A stretch of DNA of 7,130 bases. Origin: Acidobacteriota bacterium (lineage in GTDB: Bacteria > Acidobacteriota > Blastocatellia > Pyrinomonadales > Pyrinomonadaceae). Below are positions 1-5,864 of the stretch, piece by piece; position 1 is the stretch's first letter, and every line of letters begins with the position of its first letter. Below the pieces are notes generated by a model, which was given only the letters and a program-made list of their open reading frames with translations, had not been told where the DNA came from and did no database searches. The stretch lies in contig QHXH01000287.1 in assembly GCA_003222855.1 (NCBI GenBank), positions 3,623-10,752 on the forward strand. The letters are read 5' to 3'. The position numbers and the translations under genes were made by a program.

Positions 1-1553
1 TAGTCTTCGTGCACGCCGTCGAAAAAGAAGATGATCGGAATGCCCTTGCGCGCGTAGTTGTAGTGATCGCTGCGGAAGAAAAAGCGATTAGGGTCCTTCG
101 GATCGTCGTAACGGACATCGTACTGTAAATTCAGAAACGACTTATTTACCTGCCGGCTCAAGTTTCCCAATTCCGTACTCATCATCGTTGAGCCAATTAC
201 GTAAATCGCATTGGGGCCCGAGAGTTCCGCGTTGGCTGGATTTGTGTCGCCGTCTTTTTTGCTGCGACCGATCATATCGATGTTCAATTGGGTCACGACC
301 TGGTCCAACGGAATCGTCGGATAGTCGGTGAAGTACTGCGAGCCCCACAAACCTTTTTCTTCACCACAATGCCAGACAAACAGAATCGATCGTTTCGGTT
401 TCTGCTTCGCATGAGAGATCGCTTCCGCCATGCCAAGTAGCGCTGTCGTGCCTGACCCGTCGTCGTCGGCGCCGTTGCAAATCGTGTCGCCATTCAAAGC
501 CTGGCACTGTCCGCTGCCGGCAACGCCAATGTGATCATAATGCGCGCCGACCGCGACGTACTCGTCTTTCAATTTCGGATCGCCGCCTTCCCACACCGCC
601 ACGACGTTCTGCGTCATGACATGAGCGGGACTTACACCCACTGCGATGTTGACACTCTTGCTGGAATTCAGATCAAAGGGCGCCACCGGATCGGCGGTGG
701 TCGCGCGATTGGCGATCGTGGCGTGGTCGAACTTCTCGCCGTCCAATAAGGCTGTGGCCATCTTTGAAGAGATGACGACGTTTGGCACCGCCATATTAGG
801 TCTCGGCGCCCCCGTCGCCGGCGTCCGCGGCTGAAACTTTTCTACGACCGCGCGGCCAGGCTGCATCACGCGCTGGCGTTGCGCATCCCAACTCTGTCCT
901 GACGCCGGATTGAAGAGAGTCAAAATCGCCTTCGCGCCGTTTTGCTGAGCATACGTAGCAGGGCTCATAACTGTGCCGGGCTGTGCACGGCGCAAATCCG
1001 CCTGCGTAACACCTTGCGGAAAACCCTGGCCAAACACGACCATGATCTTGCCCTTCACATCCGTGCCTTTGTAGTCATCGATGTTCTTTGGCTGCACCAC
1101 CCAGCCGCGGCCGACGTATACCAATGCACCAGTGATCGTCGCAGCGATTGGGTTAGGCAGAAAGTCATCGCCGACTGTGAACTTCTGACCATTGATCTCG
1201 GCTGAAGTGTGGGCCGGATCGATCTGGTCGCGACGCAAAGCGATCTTCTGAAAGAAAGTGCGGTCGTCGCCCGCTGGTTTGAATCCCCAGCGCGTCAGAT
1301 TCAGCGCGATGAATTTTGCGACCGTGTCCAGACCGCGTGAAGGCGTGTCGCGGCCTTCCATTTCATCCGAAGCGATGAATGAAAGGTAGGTCCGCAACTG
1401 TGCCGCGGAAATTGTATCGACCCCGCGATTTGCGATCGCCGCGGCGGTGCTCGTGGGCTTTGCATGGGCCGGTTTTCGCTGCGCCAAGGCGGTCGGCAGC
1501 GACACGGACAGAGCGACGAGAAGAATCAGCGAATAGAGTCTTAATGTTTTCAT
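1..1553 (-). CDS. Secreted M28-family zinc peptidase with PA-domain insertion (partial, C-terminus cut by window edge)
   Basis: This is a putative exported aminopeptidase/carboxypeptidase-type metallopeptidase; 517 complete codons are visible. Residues 1-24 form a Sec signal peptide (MKTLRL, hydrophobic core, then TALA|Q), so the enzyme should act in the periplasm or outside the cell. The M28 two-zinc site is nearly complete: His338 in AHYDH, the bridging Asp in ADDDGSG (363-365), catalytic Glu398 and ligand Glu399 in CGEEKG, and Asp426 in NIDMIG. The final His, expected in HEDYH, falls just past position 1. Residues ~130-290 between the N-terminal region and the catalytic core fit a protease-associated (PA) domain. 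No stop or frameshift is seen. The ATG at 1553 is chosen because the signal peptide begins there, although no clear Shine-Dalgarno precedes it. Substrate cannot be deduced. It is separated from the pnt genes by a repeat-rich gap and is probably its own transcription unit. Confidence 0.93.
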   Translation of the reverse strand, partial: MKTLRLYSLILLVALSVSLPTALAQRKPAHAKPTSTAAAIANRGVDTISAAQLRTYLSFIASDEMEGRDTPSRGLDTVAKFIALNLTRWGFKPAGDDRTFFQKIALRRDQIDPAHTSAEINGQKFTVGDDFLPNPIAATITGALVYVGRGWVVQPKNIDDYKGTDVKGKIMVVFGQGFPQGVTQADLRRAQPGTVMSPATYAQQNGAKAILTLFNPASGQSWDAQRQRVMQPGRAVVEKFQPRTPATGAPRPNMAVPNVVISSKMATALLDGEKFDHATIANRATTADPVAPFDLNSSKSVNIAVGVSPAHVMTQNVVAVWEGGDPKLKDEYVAVGAHYDHIGVAGSGQCQALNGDTICNGADDDGSGTTALLGMAEAISHAKQKPKRSILFVWHCGEEKGLWGSQYFTDYPTIPLDQVVTQLNIDMIGRSKKDGDTNPANAELSGPNAIYVIGSTMMSTELGNLSRQVNKSFLNLQYDVRYDDPKDPNRFFFRSDHYNYARKGIPIIFFFDGVHED

Positions 1554-1625
1554 AGTGGTTGATTGGCGGACAGGCTTAGAATTAGTTATACGCGAAATGA
1601 TTGGACTTGGTTACGCCGTTGCTCA

Positions 1626-1793
1626 GTCCTGTAAGGACGACATGTTTATAGCACGGCTAGGCCCATCGTGCAGCGAGCTCCTTTAGGAGCGCAACTACAG
1701 TTCGCATCAATAAAGGTTTCGCTCCTAAAGGAGCTTCGTTGATGAATGAGTGCGCAGTTGACCTATAAATATTTTCGCTCCTAACGGAGCGAA
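1626..1793. repeat. Cluster of four related short palindromes (REP-like)
   Basis: The gap between the M28 gene and the small basic gene holds four hairpins. They are 1626-1638 (GTCCT/AGGAC), 1677-1690 (GCTCCTTTAGGAGC), 1721-1734 (GCTCCTAAAGGAGC, the exact reverse complement of the previous one) and 1774-1793 (TTCGCTCC, loop TAAC, GGAGCGAA). Copies 1, 3 and 4 also share a leader: CTATAAACATGTCG on the minus strand for copy 1, CTATAAATATTTTCG at ~1764-1778 on the plus strand for copy 4, and the weaker AATAAAGGTTTCG at ~1710-1722 for copy 3. By hairpin and flank matches, the first two copies point left and the last two right. No open frame is supported here. Role unknown; dispersed REP-like elements or RNA-stabilising hairpins are the natural readings. 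Confidence 0.7.
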
Positions 1794-1833
1794 GACTAAA
1801 ACCACGAATATCGCTTCATTTCCTTTAGTCTTC
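1791..1833 (-). terminator. Inverted repeat at the 3' end of the small basic gene, possible transcription end
   Basis: GAAGACTAAA at 1791-1800 is the perfect 10-bp inverse of TTTAGTCTTC at 1824-1833, with a 23-base loop. The stem begins at the stop codon of the gene ending at 1832. It overlaps the base of the next palindrome (1774-1793), which on the minus strand is followed by an A/T-rich stretch. The position suits a transcript end, but the loop is long and there is no clean T-run, so a classical intrinsic terminator is not shown. Confidence 0.3.
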
Positions 1834-2071
1834 ATTCTTGATCGAGATATCGTTTGATTTTTATCTTTCGCTTACCAATGCCGTGCGCTTCGTACCAGTG
1901 TAGTTCAACTCGCCGTATCCTGCCACCAGGTAATCTGACAAGGCCGCTGCCCTTCAGTTTCCGCCAGCGGCCGGGACCGAATTGTTTCCTTAACCGCTTT
2001 ATCTCATGAATGCTCGACCCAACAGCGATGCTTTGAATATCCGTGATTTCGCTTACGATCTCAAAATACAT
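1832..2071 (-). CDS. Small basic protein of unknown function (79 aa)
   Basis: I cannot assign a function. The protein is rich in Arg and Lys, with a central GPGRWRKLKG segment (~32-41), a VRLPGGRIRR segment, and a C-terminal HWYEAHGIGKRKIKIKRYL block (~58-76). That block resembles a set of small uncharacterised bacterial proteins I have seen with an HWYEAHGIG...KIKR ending; this is recollection, not a search. The strong basic charge would suit nucleic-acid binding, which is inference only. Its start lies 16 bases after the pntB stop, so it may be the last gene of that transcript. No good ribosome site precedes the ATG at 2071, so the start is uncertain and translation may be coupled to pntB. 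The stop sits on the stem of an inverted repeat. Confidence 0.6.
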   Translation of the reverse strand: MYFEIVSEITDIQSIAVGSSIHEIKRLRKQFGPGRWRKLKGSGLVRLPGGRIRRVELHWYEAHGIGKRKIKIKRYLDQE

Positions 2072-2087
2072 GGGAGCAAATCCATTT

Positions 2088-3446
2088 TTACGCGTCGCCG
2101 TACAGCATCCCCGTCACGGGCTTGAAGAATAGAGGATTTTCGAGGCCGGAGAAACCCTTGCCCTGACCGCGCTTGAGCACAACGACGGACTTGGCGTGAT
2201 CGACTTCGAGGATCGGCATGCCGGCGATCGGGCTGGATGGATTATCACGGGCGTCAGGATTGACGACGTCGTTCGCGCCGATGACGACTGCGACATCGGC
2301 GGTGGGAAACTCAGGATTGATTTGCTCGAGTTCGTACAACTGCGAATAGGGAACATTCGCTTCAGCCAGCAGAACGTTCATGTGCCCGGGCATGCGGCCG
2401 GCGACAGGATGAATGCCGTACTTCACGGTTACGCCGCGGTTCTCCAGCACGCTGGCGAGCTCGCGCACCGCGTGTTGCGCTTGCGCCGTCGCTAGTCCAT
2501 AACCCGGCACGAAGATAACTTTGTTCGCGTAAGCGAGTTGCACCGCGATGTCTTCGAGAGAGACCTCGCGCATTTCGCCCTGCCCGCCTTCGCCCGCAGT
2601 TGCCGTCGCCGCGCTGCCAAAGGCTCCAAACAAAACATTTGTGATCGAACGATTCATCGCCCGGCACATCAGGATCGAAAGGATGAATCCCGAGAATCCA
2701 TCCAGCGTTCCCGCGATGATCAAAACATTATTGCCGAGGACAAATCCGGTCGCGGCTGATGCCAGGCCGGCATATGAATTCAGCAGAGACATCACGACCG
2801 GCATGTCCGCCGATCCAATCGGCAAAACGAGCAACACTCCAAAAACGAATGCCAGGCCCAGCATCACATAAAACGGAATAACAGCCGTCGGCACAAAGAT
2901 GAGATAGACGAACAACCCGATCGTCACCGCCAACAACGTCATGTTGAAGATGTTCTGCCCGCGATAGACGAGCGGCTTGCCCGGAACAATTCCCTGTAAT
3001 TTTCCGAACGCAATCAGACTGCCGGTCGTCGTCAGCGAACCGAGCATGATCTCGAAACCCATCGCGCTCATCTTCACGTGACCGAGATCAGCGATGGGTT
3101 TGAATCCATGCGTATAACTGTAGTATTCCGCGATTCCGACCAGCGCCGCGGCGAATGCTCCGAACGCATGCGACAGAGCAGTTCGTTGCGGCATCGCCGT
3201 CATCGGCACCCAGACACCCATCGCCGCACCGAGCGTCGAACCGAGCAGGAGGCCGACTATGATCCAGGTGTAGCTGACGATCTCGAAGTGCATCAGCGTG
3301 CCGATGATGGCCATCAGCATGCCGAACTCGGCCATATGCATCCCGCGCTTGGCAGTTTCGGGATGGCTCAGGCCCTTCAATCCGAGAATGAAAAGGATCG
3401 AAGCGAGCAGGTAGCTGAATTCGATGAAGTAGGTTTGCCAAACCAT
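2088..3446 (-). CDS. pntB: NAD(P) transhydrogenase subunit beta
   Basis: This is the beta subunit of the inner-membrane proton-translocating transhydrogenase, which moves hydride between NADH and NADP+ using the proton gradient and supplies NADPH. Residues 1-~270 form the multi-helix membrane domain II. His93 (LSHAFG) corresponds to the proton-path His91 of E. coli, and GSADMPVV plus LLNSY (Asp214, Asn223) are the other conserved polar sites. Residues ~305-452 are the NADP(H)-binding domain III: GYGLATAQA (315-323), GIHPVAGRMPGHMNVLLAEA (344-363), VIGANDVVNP (388-397), and KRG with NPLFFK near the end. The protein stops at MLYGDA, whereas E. coli PntB continues about 11 residues in a terminal helix, so the end looks shortened. 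The ATG at 3446 gives the expected N-terminus but has no Shine-Dalgarno; a hairpin repeat occupies the 5' flank. pntAb is upstream and pntAa is not in the window. Confidence 0.95.
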   Translation of the reverse strand: MVWQTYFIEFSYLLASILFILGLKGLSHPETAKRGMHMAEFGMLMAIIGTLMHFEIVSYTWIIVGLLLGSTLGAAMGVWVPMTAMPQRTALSHAFGAFAAALVGIAEYYSYTHGFKPIADLGHVKMSAMGFEIMLGSLTTTGSLIAFGKLQGIVPGKPLVYRGQNIFNMTLLAVTIGLFVYLIFVPTAVIPFYVMLGLAFVFGVLLVLPIGSADMPVVMSLLNSYAGLASAATGFVLGNNVLIIAGTLDGFSGFILSILMCRAMNRSITNVLFGAFGSAATATAGEGGQGEMREVSLEDIAVQLAYANKVIFVPGYGLATAQAQHAVRELASVLENRGVTVKYGIHPVAGRMPGHMNVLLAEANVPYSQLYELEQINPEFPTADVAVVIGANDVVNPDARDNPSSPIAGMPILEVDHAKSVVVLKRGQGKGFSGLENPLFFKPVTGMLYGDA

Positions 3447-3455
3447 AATGATTCG

Positions 3456-3540
3456 GTCAGAACCACCTGCGGTAGCGGGTGGGCTCAGACTTGGGCTAGT
3501 CGCCTGTTACGGCCCGCCCGCTACCGCAGGCGGTTCTGAC
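3456..3540. repeat. Long imperfect hairpin repeat between pntAb and pntB
   Basis: Arms at 3456-3484 and 3512-3540 are 29 bases each and are inverse copies with two mismatches. They begin GTCAGAACC and contain CCTGCGGTAGCGGG; the loop is 27 bases. The right arm ends exactly at the last base of the pntAb stop codon (3540), and the left arm ends 9 bases before the pntB start. The shape, the near-identical arms and the placement suggest a dispersed, possibly mobile, palindromic repeat that settled in the intercistronic gap. In mRNA it would form a very stable stem that could protect the upstream message, reduce transcription into pntB, or hinder ribosomes at pntB. Which of these applies is not visible. 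Confidence 0.85.
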
Positions 3541-3848
3541 TATTTCTTCCTTTTGAACATCCGCAACATGCGATCAGTCGCAATGAAGCCGAGGATCATC
3601 GCCACCTTGCTGTGATGTGGCCCAGTCCCGCCGGCGATCACAATCGACCCCACCAGCGAGATGCCCGAGATCGCATTCGTCGCGGACATCAAGGGCGTAT
3701 GCAAGAGCGGCGGCACACGCGAGATGACCTGATAACCCAGGAACGCCGCCAATGCGAAGACATAAAGCGCGGCGATAATGTTCCCTGAGGTCATCACCTC
3801 CGAGCCTTCGAACAGAAGAAGTGCAAACAAGATTGCTCCTAAATTCAT
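3540..3848 (-). CDS. pntAb: NAD(P) transhydrogenase subunit alpha part 2 (membrane part), apparently missing most of its last helix
   Basis: This is the membrane portion of the split alpha subunit, which pairs with PntB to form the proton channel. Residues 23-42 (IIAALYVFALAAFLGYQVIS) are a membrane helix. HTPLMSATNAISGISLVGSI (50-69) is the hallmark second helix, and TDRMLRMFKRKK is the conserved basic tail. Compared with the E. coli PntA C-terminus, where FIA is followed by VLIASINIFGGFTV before TQRMLKMF, this protein runs directly from GFIA (87-90) into TDRM. About 14 residues of the last helix are therefore missing in frame, and the remaining hydrophobic stretch is too short to span a membrane. 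The start at 3848 is backed by GGAGAG six bases upstream. A shorter start at Met19 would match the orphan copy near 5839 but has a poorly spaced ribosome site. Function may be impaired. Confidence 0.88.
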   Translation of the reverse strand: MNLGAILFALLLFEGSEVMTSGNIIAALYVFALAAFLGYQVISRVPPLLHTPLMSATNAISGISLVGSIVIAGGTGPHHSKVAMILGFIATDRMLRMFKRKK

Positions 3849-3854
3849 GTCTCG

Positions 3855-3860
3855 CTCTCC
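3855..3860 (-). promoter_or_regulatory. Ribosome binding site of pntAb
   Basis: GGAGAG read on the minus strand lies six bases before the ATG at 3848. It favours the long start over the internal Met19, where GGAGG sits only two bases from the ATG. Confidence 0.6.
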
Positions 3861-3889
3861 GAAATCAAATTCTTTATTTCAGCTTACGC

Positions 3890-4780
3890 TTAACCCCAAC
3901 TTTGTTGAGTCGCACCGCTATGGCGCGTGATATTTCGCCCGTTGTCTTCCATGTGCGTGTAAGCGGATTGCACAGCGACGCGGCCCGGGCCGTACAATCT
4001 CAACCACAAATAGCGATTGCCCCAGGAACGCCACGAACTCCAGGTGCCCGCAGGACGCTCAATATGCAGTTGCATCTGCACGGTTGGATCTTTAAAAAGC
4101 AGCGCCGTTGGTTTCACGAGAATCGTTTGGTTTGGTGCGAGCGAACGCACGAACGCATTTCCCGCAGCATGCAGTAGCAGCAGGCCGGGCGCGTTCGGCG
4201 TAAAGAAACGATCCATGAACATGCCGAGCGGATAATGCGTCTCGGTCTCGTTTCCGTTTCTCGTCGTGAACCAAATATTTGACTGAAACCAATCGTAGGT
4301 TACGTTGCCGGTAGCGACCAGAAAAAGATGTTCGCGCACGTCTACAGCCTGCCCCGGTTGCAGTGGCAAAGCGATCATCTCGCCGGGCGCGTCACGCGAA
4401 AAAGCGATGTGGCCCGGTCCCTGCGCCTGCGTCATCACCAGAGGCATTCCAGAAAGGAGACGCTTCCACGCACCCTTCAACCCCATGGTCGTAATCGTTA
4501 CCTGCGGGTCTTTCCAAAGTAGGACATGGTGCGCAAAGTAAACCCAATCCTGCGCCGCCAGGCTCATATCAGCGACCGGCACATAATTCCCTTCGATCTG
4601 GCAAAAGGAACTTCCGAATTGAAGTTTGGCCATGTCCTTTCGGCCCGGCAATTCGGCCCACCCCGATTCAGTAACAACCTCGCGCGCGTCAATCGTGGCG
4701 CCGCACGAAGGACAACTGAGCGTCGACGCATCGGTCACCAGGCCGCACCACGGACAACTATGAGTTTTTTGATCGCTCAT
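3890..4780 (-). CDS. AIM24-family (DUF124) protein with one N-terminal zinc ribbon, paralogue B
   Basis: This 296-residue protein starts with a four-cysteine zinc ribbon (CPWC at 9-12, CPSC at 23-26). A beta-rich AIM24/DUF124 domain follows from ~44 to 285. Shared landmarks with the upstream paralogue include TESGW, CQIEGNYVPV, HHVLLWKDP, GPGHIAFSRDA, DVREHLFLVA, GMFMDRF, PGLLLLH and GPGRVAVQSAYTH. There is no signal peptide or membrane helix, so it should be cytosolic. AIM24 is named after a yeast mitochondrial protein; the bacterial role is not established. The gene starts 11 bases after the stop of its paralogue, with no clear Shine-Dalgarno, so coupling is likely. It ends 41 bases before pntAb, consistent with one transcript. 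The hydrophilic tail after residue ~285 is not shared with the paralogue. Family assignment is firm; function is unknown. Confidence 0.88.
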   Translation of the reverse strand: MSDQKTHSCPWCGLVTDASTLSCPSCGATIDAREVVTESGWAELPGRKDMAKLQFGSSFCQIEGNYVPVADMSLAAQDWVYFAHHVLLWKDPQVTITTMGLKGAWKRLLSGMPLVMTQAQGPGHIAFSRDAPGEMIALPLQPGQAVDVREHLFLVATGNVTYDWFQSNIWFTTRNGNETETHYPLGMFMDRFFTPNAPGLLLLHAAGNAFVRSLAPNQTILVKPTALLFKDPTVQMQLHIERPAGTWSSWRSWGNRYLWLRLYGPGRVAVQSAYTHMEDNGRNITRHSGATQQSWG

Positions 4781-4791
4781 CGCCGAGTTAA

Positions 4792-5772
4792 TCAGTCCGT
4801 TTGATGATGCACATACATTGATTGAATTCCGACCCGGCCTGGACCTGTCATCCGCGCCAGATTCATTCCGGTGCCGCCAAAAAACCCAGTCGTCAGCTTT
4901 TGCGATTCGACATTCATCGTCACCGAAGAATCTTTGTAAAGAAATGCGCCCGGCTCGATCATGATGCTCTCGCCCGGCTGCAAGACGCGCTCAAAGACAT
5001 TGCCGTAACCATGAAGCAGCAATAGCCCCGGCTGATCTGAAGTCACGAACCGGTCCATGAACATACCCTGGCCACCAAAGAGAATGTTGCGCAGCCCCTT
5101 GATGCGCAGGTAAGAATAGTTGATGTGGTGGGACGCCAGCAGAAAAGCATGTTCGCGCACGTCCAGCTCCATCCCCGGATGCAGCGGCAGCACAACCAAT
5201 TCGCCGGTGGCGTCGCGAGAGAAAGCGATTCGACCCGGGCCGTGCGCGATACTGATGATGAACGGCATCCCGGCAAGCGCGCGCTTAACGCCTCCCTGCA
5301 AAGGCATGACCGACATCGGCGTGTGATCGTCTTTCCAAAGCAGAACGTGATGCTCAAAGAAAACCGCGTCGCCTTGTCCGAGATTCAATTCCGCGACCGG
5401 CACGATCTCGCCTTCGACCTGACATGTGCTCATGCCAAAGTGAATTTCAGTCATGTCGCGGATGCGCGGGGCTTCGCGCCAACCGGATTCGCTCACCAGA
5501 TTACGAATGTCCAGAGGCGCGCCGCAGGACCGGCATGAAAGCGCGGTCTTCTGGTTCTGCGCATAACACCATTCACAGGCGATGCGTTCGATCGCGTCAG
5601 TTGCCGCGGGAGCTGACGCAACTCGCGGAGCTTCGGTCTTGATCGGAGCGTTCATTGGAGGGGCTGGCGCGGCAGAAGCGGGAGCTGTGTCACTGACTAA
5701 CTTTCCGCCGTCAAAACCACAGAACGTTTCGTGATCGTCATAGGGCCGGTTACATTTCGGACAGTGCTTCAT
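4792..5772 (-). CDS. AIM24-family (DUF124) protein with two N-terminal zinc ribbons, paralogue A
   Basis: The protein has 326 residues. A short ribbon comes first (Cys4, Cys7, Cys18, in the form CPKC...FCGFDG, where Asp stands in for the fourth Cys). A Pro/Ala-rich linker (~28-58) follows, then a four-cysteine ribbon (CEWC 66-69, CRSC 80-83), then an AIM24 domain from ~95 to 320. The AIM24 part ends in GPGRVGIQSMYVHH and matches the downstream paralogue throughout, so the pair arose by tandem duplication with gain or loss of the extra ribbon. I choose the ATG at 5772, giving MKHCPKC, because GGGAG lies six bases upstream; an in-frame ATG at 5808 only adds residues read from the wrong frame of the pntAb fragment. 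The 5' end overlaps that fragment. Likely cytosolic; role unknown. The ribbons suggest binding to a protein, nucleic acid or metal partner. Confidence 0.9.
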   Translation of the reverse strand: MKHCPKCNRPYDDHETFCGFDGGKLVSDTAPASAAPAPPMNAPIKTEAPRVASAPAATDAIERIACEWCYAQNQKTALSCRSCGAPLDIRNLVSESGWREAPRIRDMTEIHFGMSTCQVEGEIVPVAELNLGQGDAVFFEHHVLLWKDDHTPMSVMPLQGGVKRALAGMPFIISIAHGPGRIAFSRDATGELVVLPLHPGMELDVREHAFLLASHHINYSYLRIKGLRNILFGGQGMFMDRFVTSDQPGLLLLHGYGNVFERVLQPGESIMIEPGAFLYKDSSVTMNVESQKLTTGFFGGTGMNLARMTGPGRVGIQSMYVHHQTD

Positions 5773-5839
5773 TTCGATCTCCCGGAAACGCCGCCAGCGC
5801 AAAGACATAAAGCGCGGTAATGATATTCTGGGTGTCCAT
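5750..5839 (-). pseudogene. Truncated 5' fragment of a second pntAb
   Basis: Reading from the ATG at 5839 gives MDTQNIITALYVFALAAF, then PGDRNEALSEM and a stop. The first part parallels pntAb from its Met19 (TSGNIIAALYVFALAAF). Over the 14 aligned codons from Asn5 to Phe18, 34 of 42 bases agree and only one amino acid differs (Thr/Ala); nearly all changes are silent. Similarity ends after GCGTTT near 5785, where the AIM24-A leader begins. A ribosome site AGGA remains at 5847-5850, seven bases from the ATG. The silent divergence suggests that the two copies evolved as working genes before this one was cut, or that they came from different genomes. The fragment could now act as a short leader peptide for the AIM24 genes, since its frame overlaps their start; that is speculation. 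Confidence 0.8.
5779..5783 (-). promoter_or_regulatory. Ribosome binding site that fixes the AIM24-A start
   Basis: GGGAG on the minus strand stands six bases before the ATG at 5772. It lies immediately after the point where similarity to pntAb stops (~5785), so the AIM24 gene appears to have brought its own translation signal. Confidence 0.65.
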
Positions 5840-5864
5840 AAAAAGTTCCTGAAGTTGAACTCAA

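Noticed and set aside
942..1205. Plus-strand open frames opposite the M28 gene.
   Set aside because: The minus strand encodes a continuous peptidase with its metal ligands; these are shadows.
1677..1793. CRISPR array, because of repeated GCTCCTAAAGGAGC motifs.
   Set aside because: Copies are few, lie in opposite directions, differ in sequence and have irregular spacing.
2196..2871. Open frames on the plus strand opposite pntB, up to 107 residues.
   Set aside because: They are antisense to a clearly conserved gene, rich in Arg/His/Asp, and show no domain features.
3078..3539. Plus-strand open frame of 153 residues opposite the pntB start and hairpin.
   Set aside because: Its composition (many Arg, His, Asp) is what antisense reading of a membrane protein gives; no motif and no ribosome site.
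5773..5808. Longer AIM24-A start at 5808 adding 12 residues (MSLRWRRFREIE).
   Set aside because: The added residues come from the wrong frame of the pntAb stub. The ATG at 5772 has a well-placed GGGAG and opens directly into the zinc ribbon.
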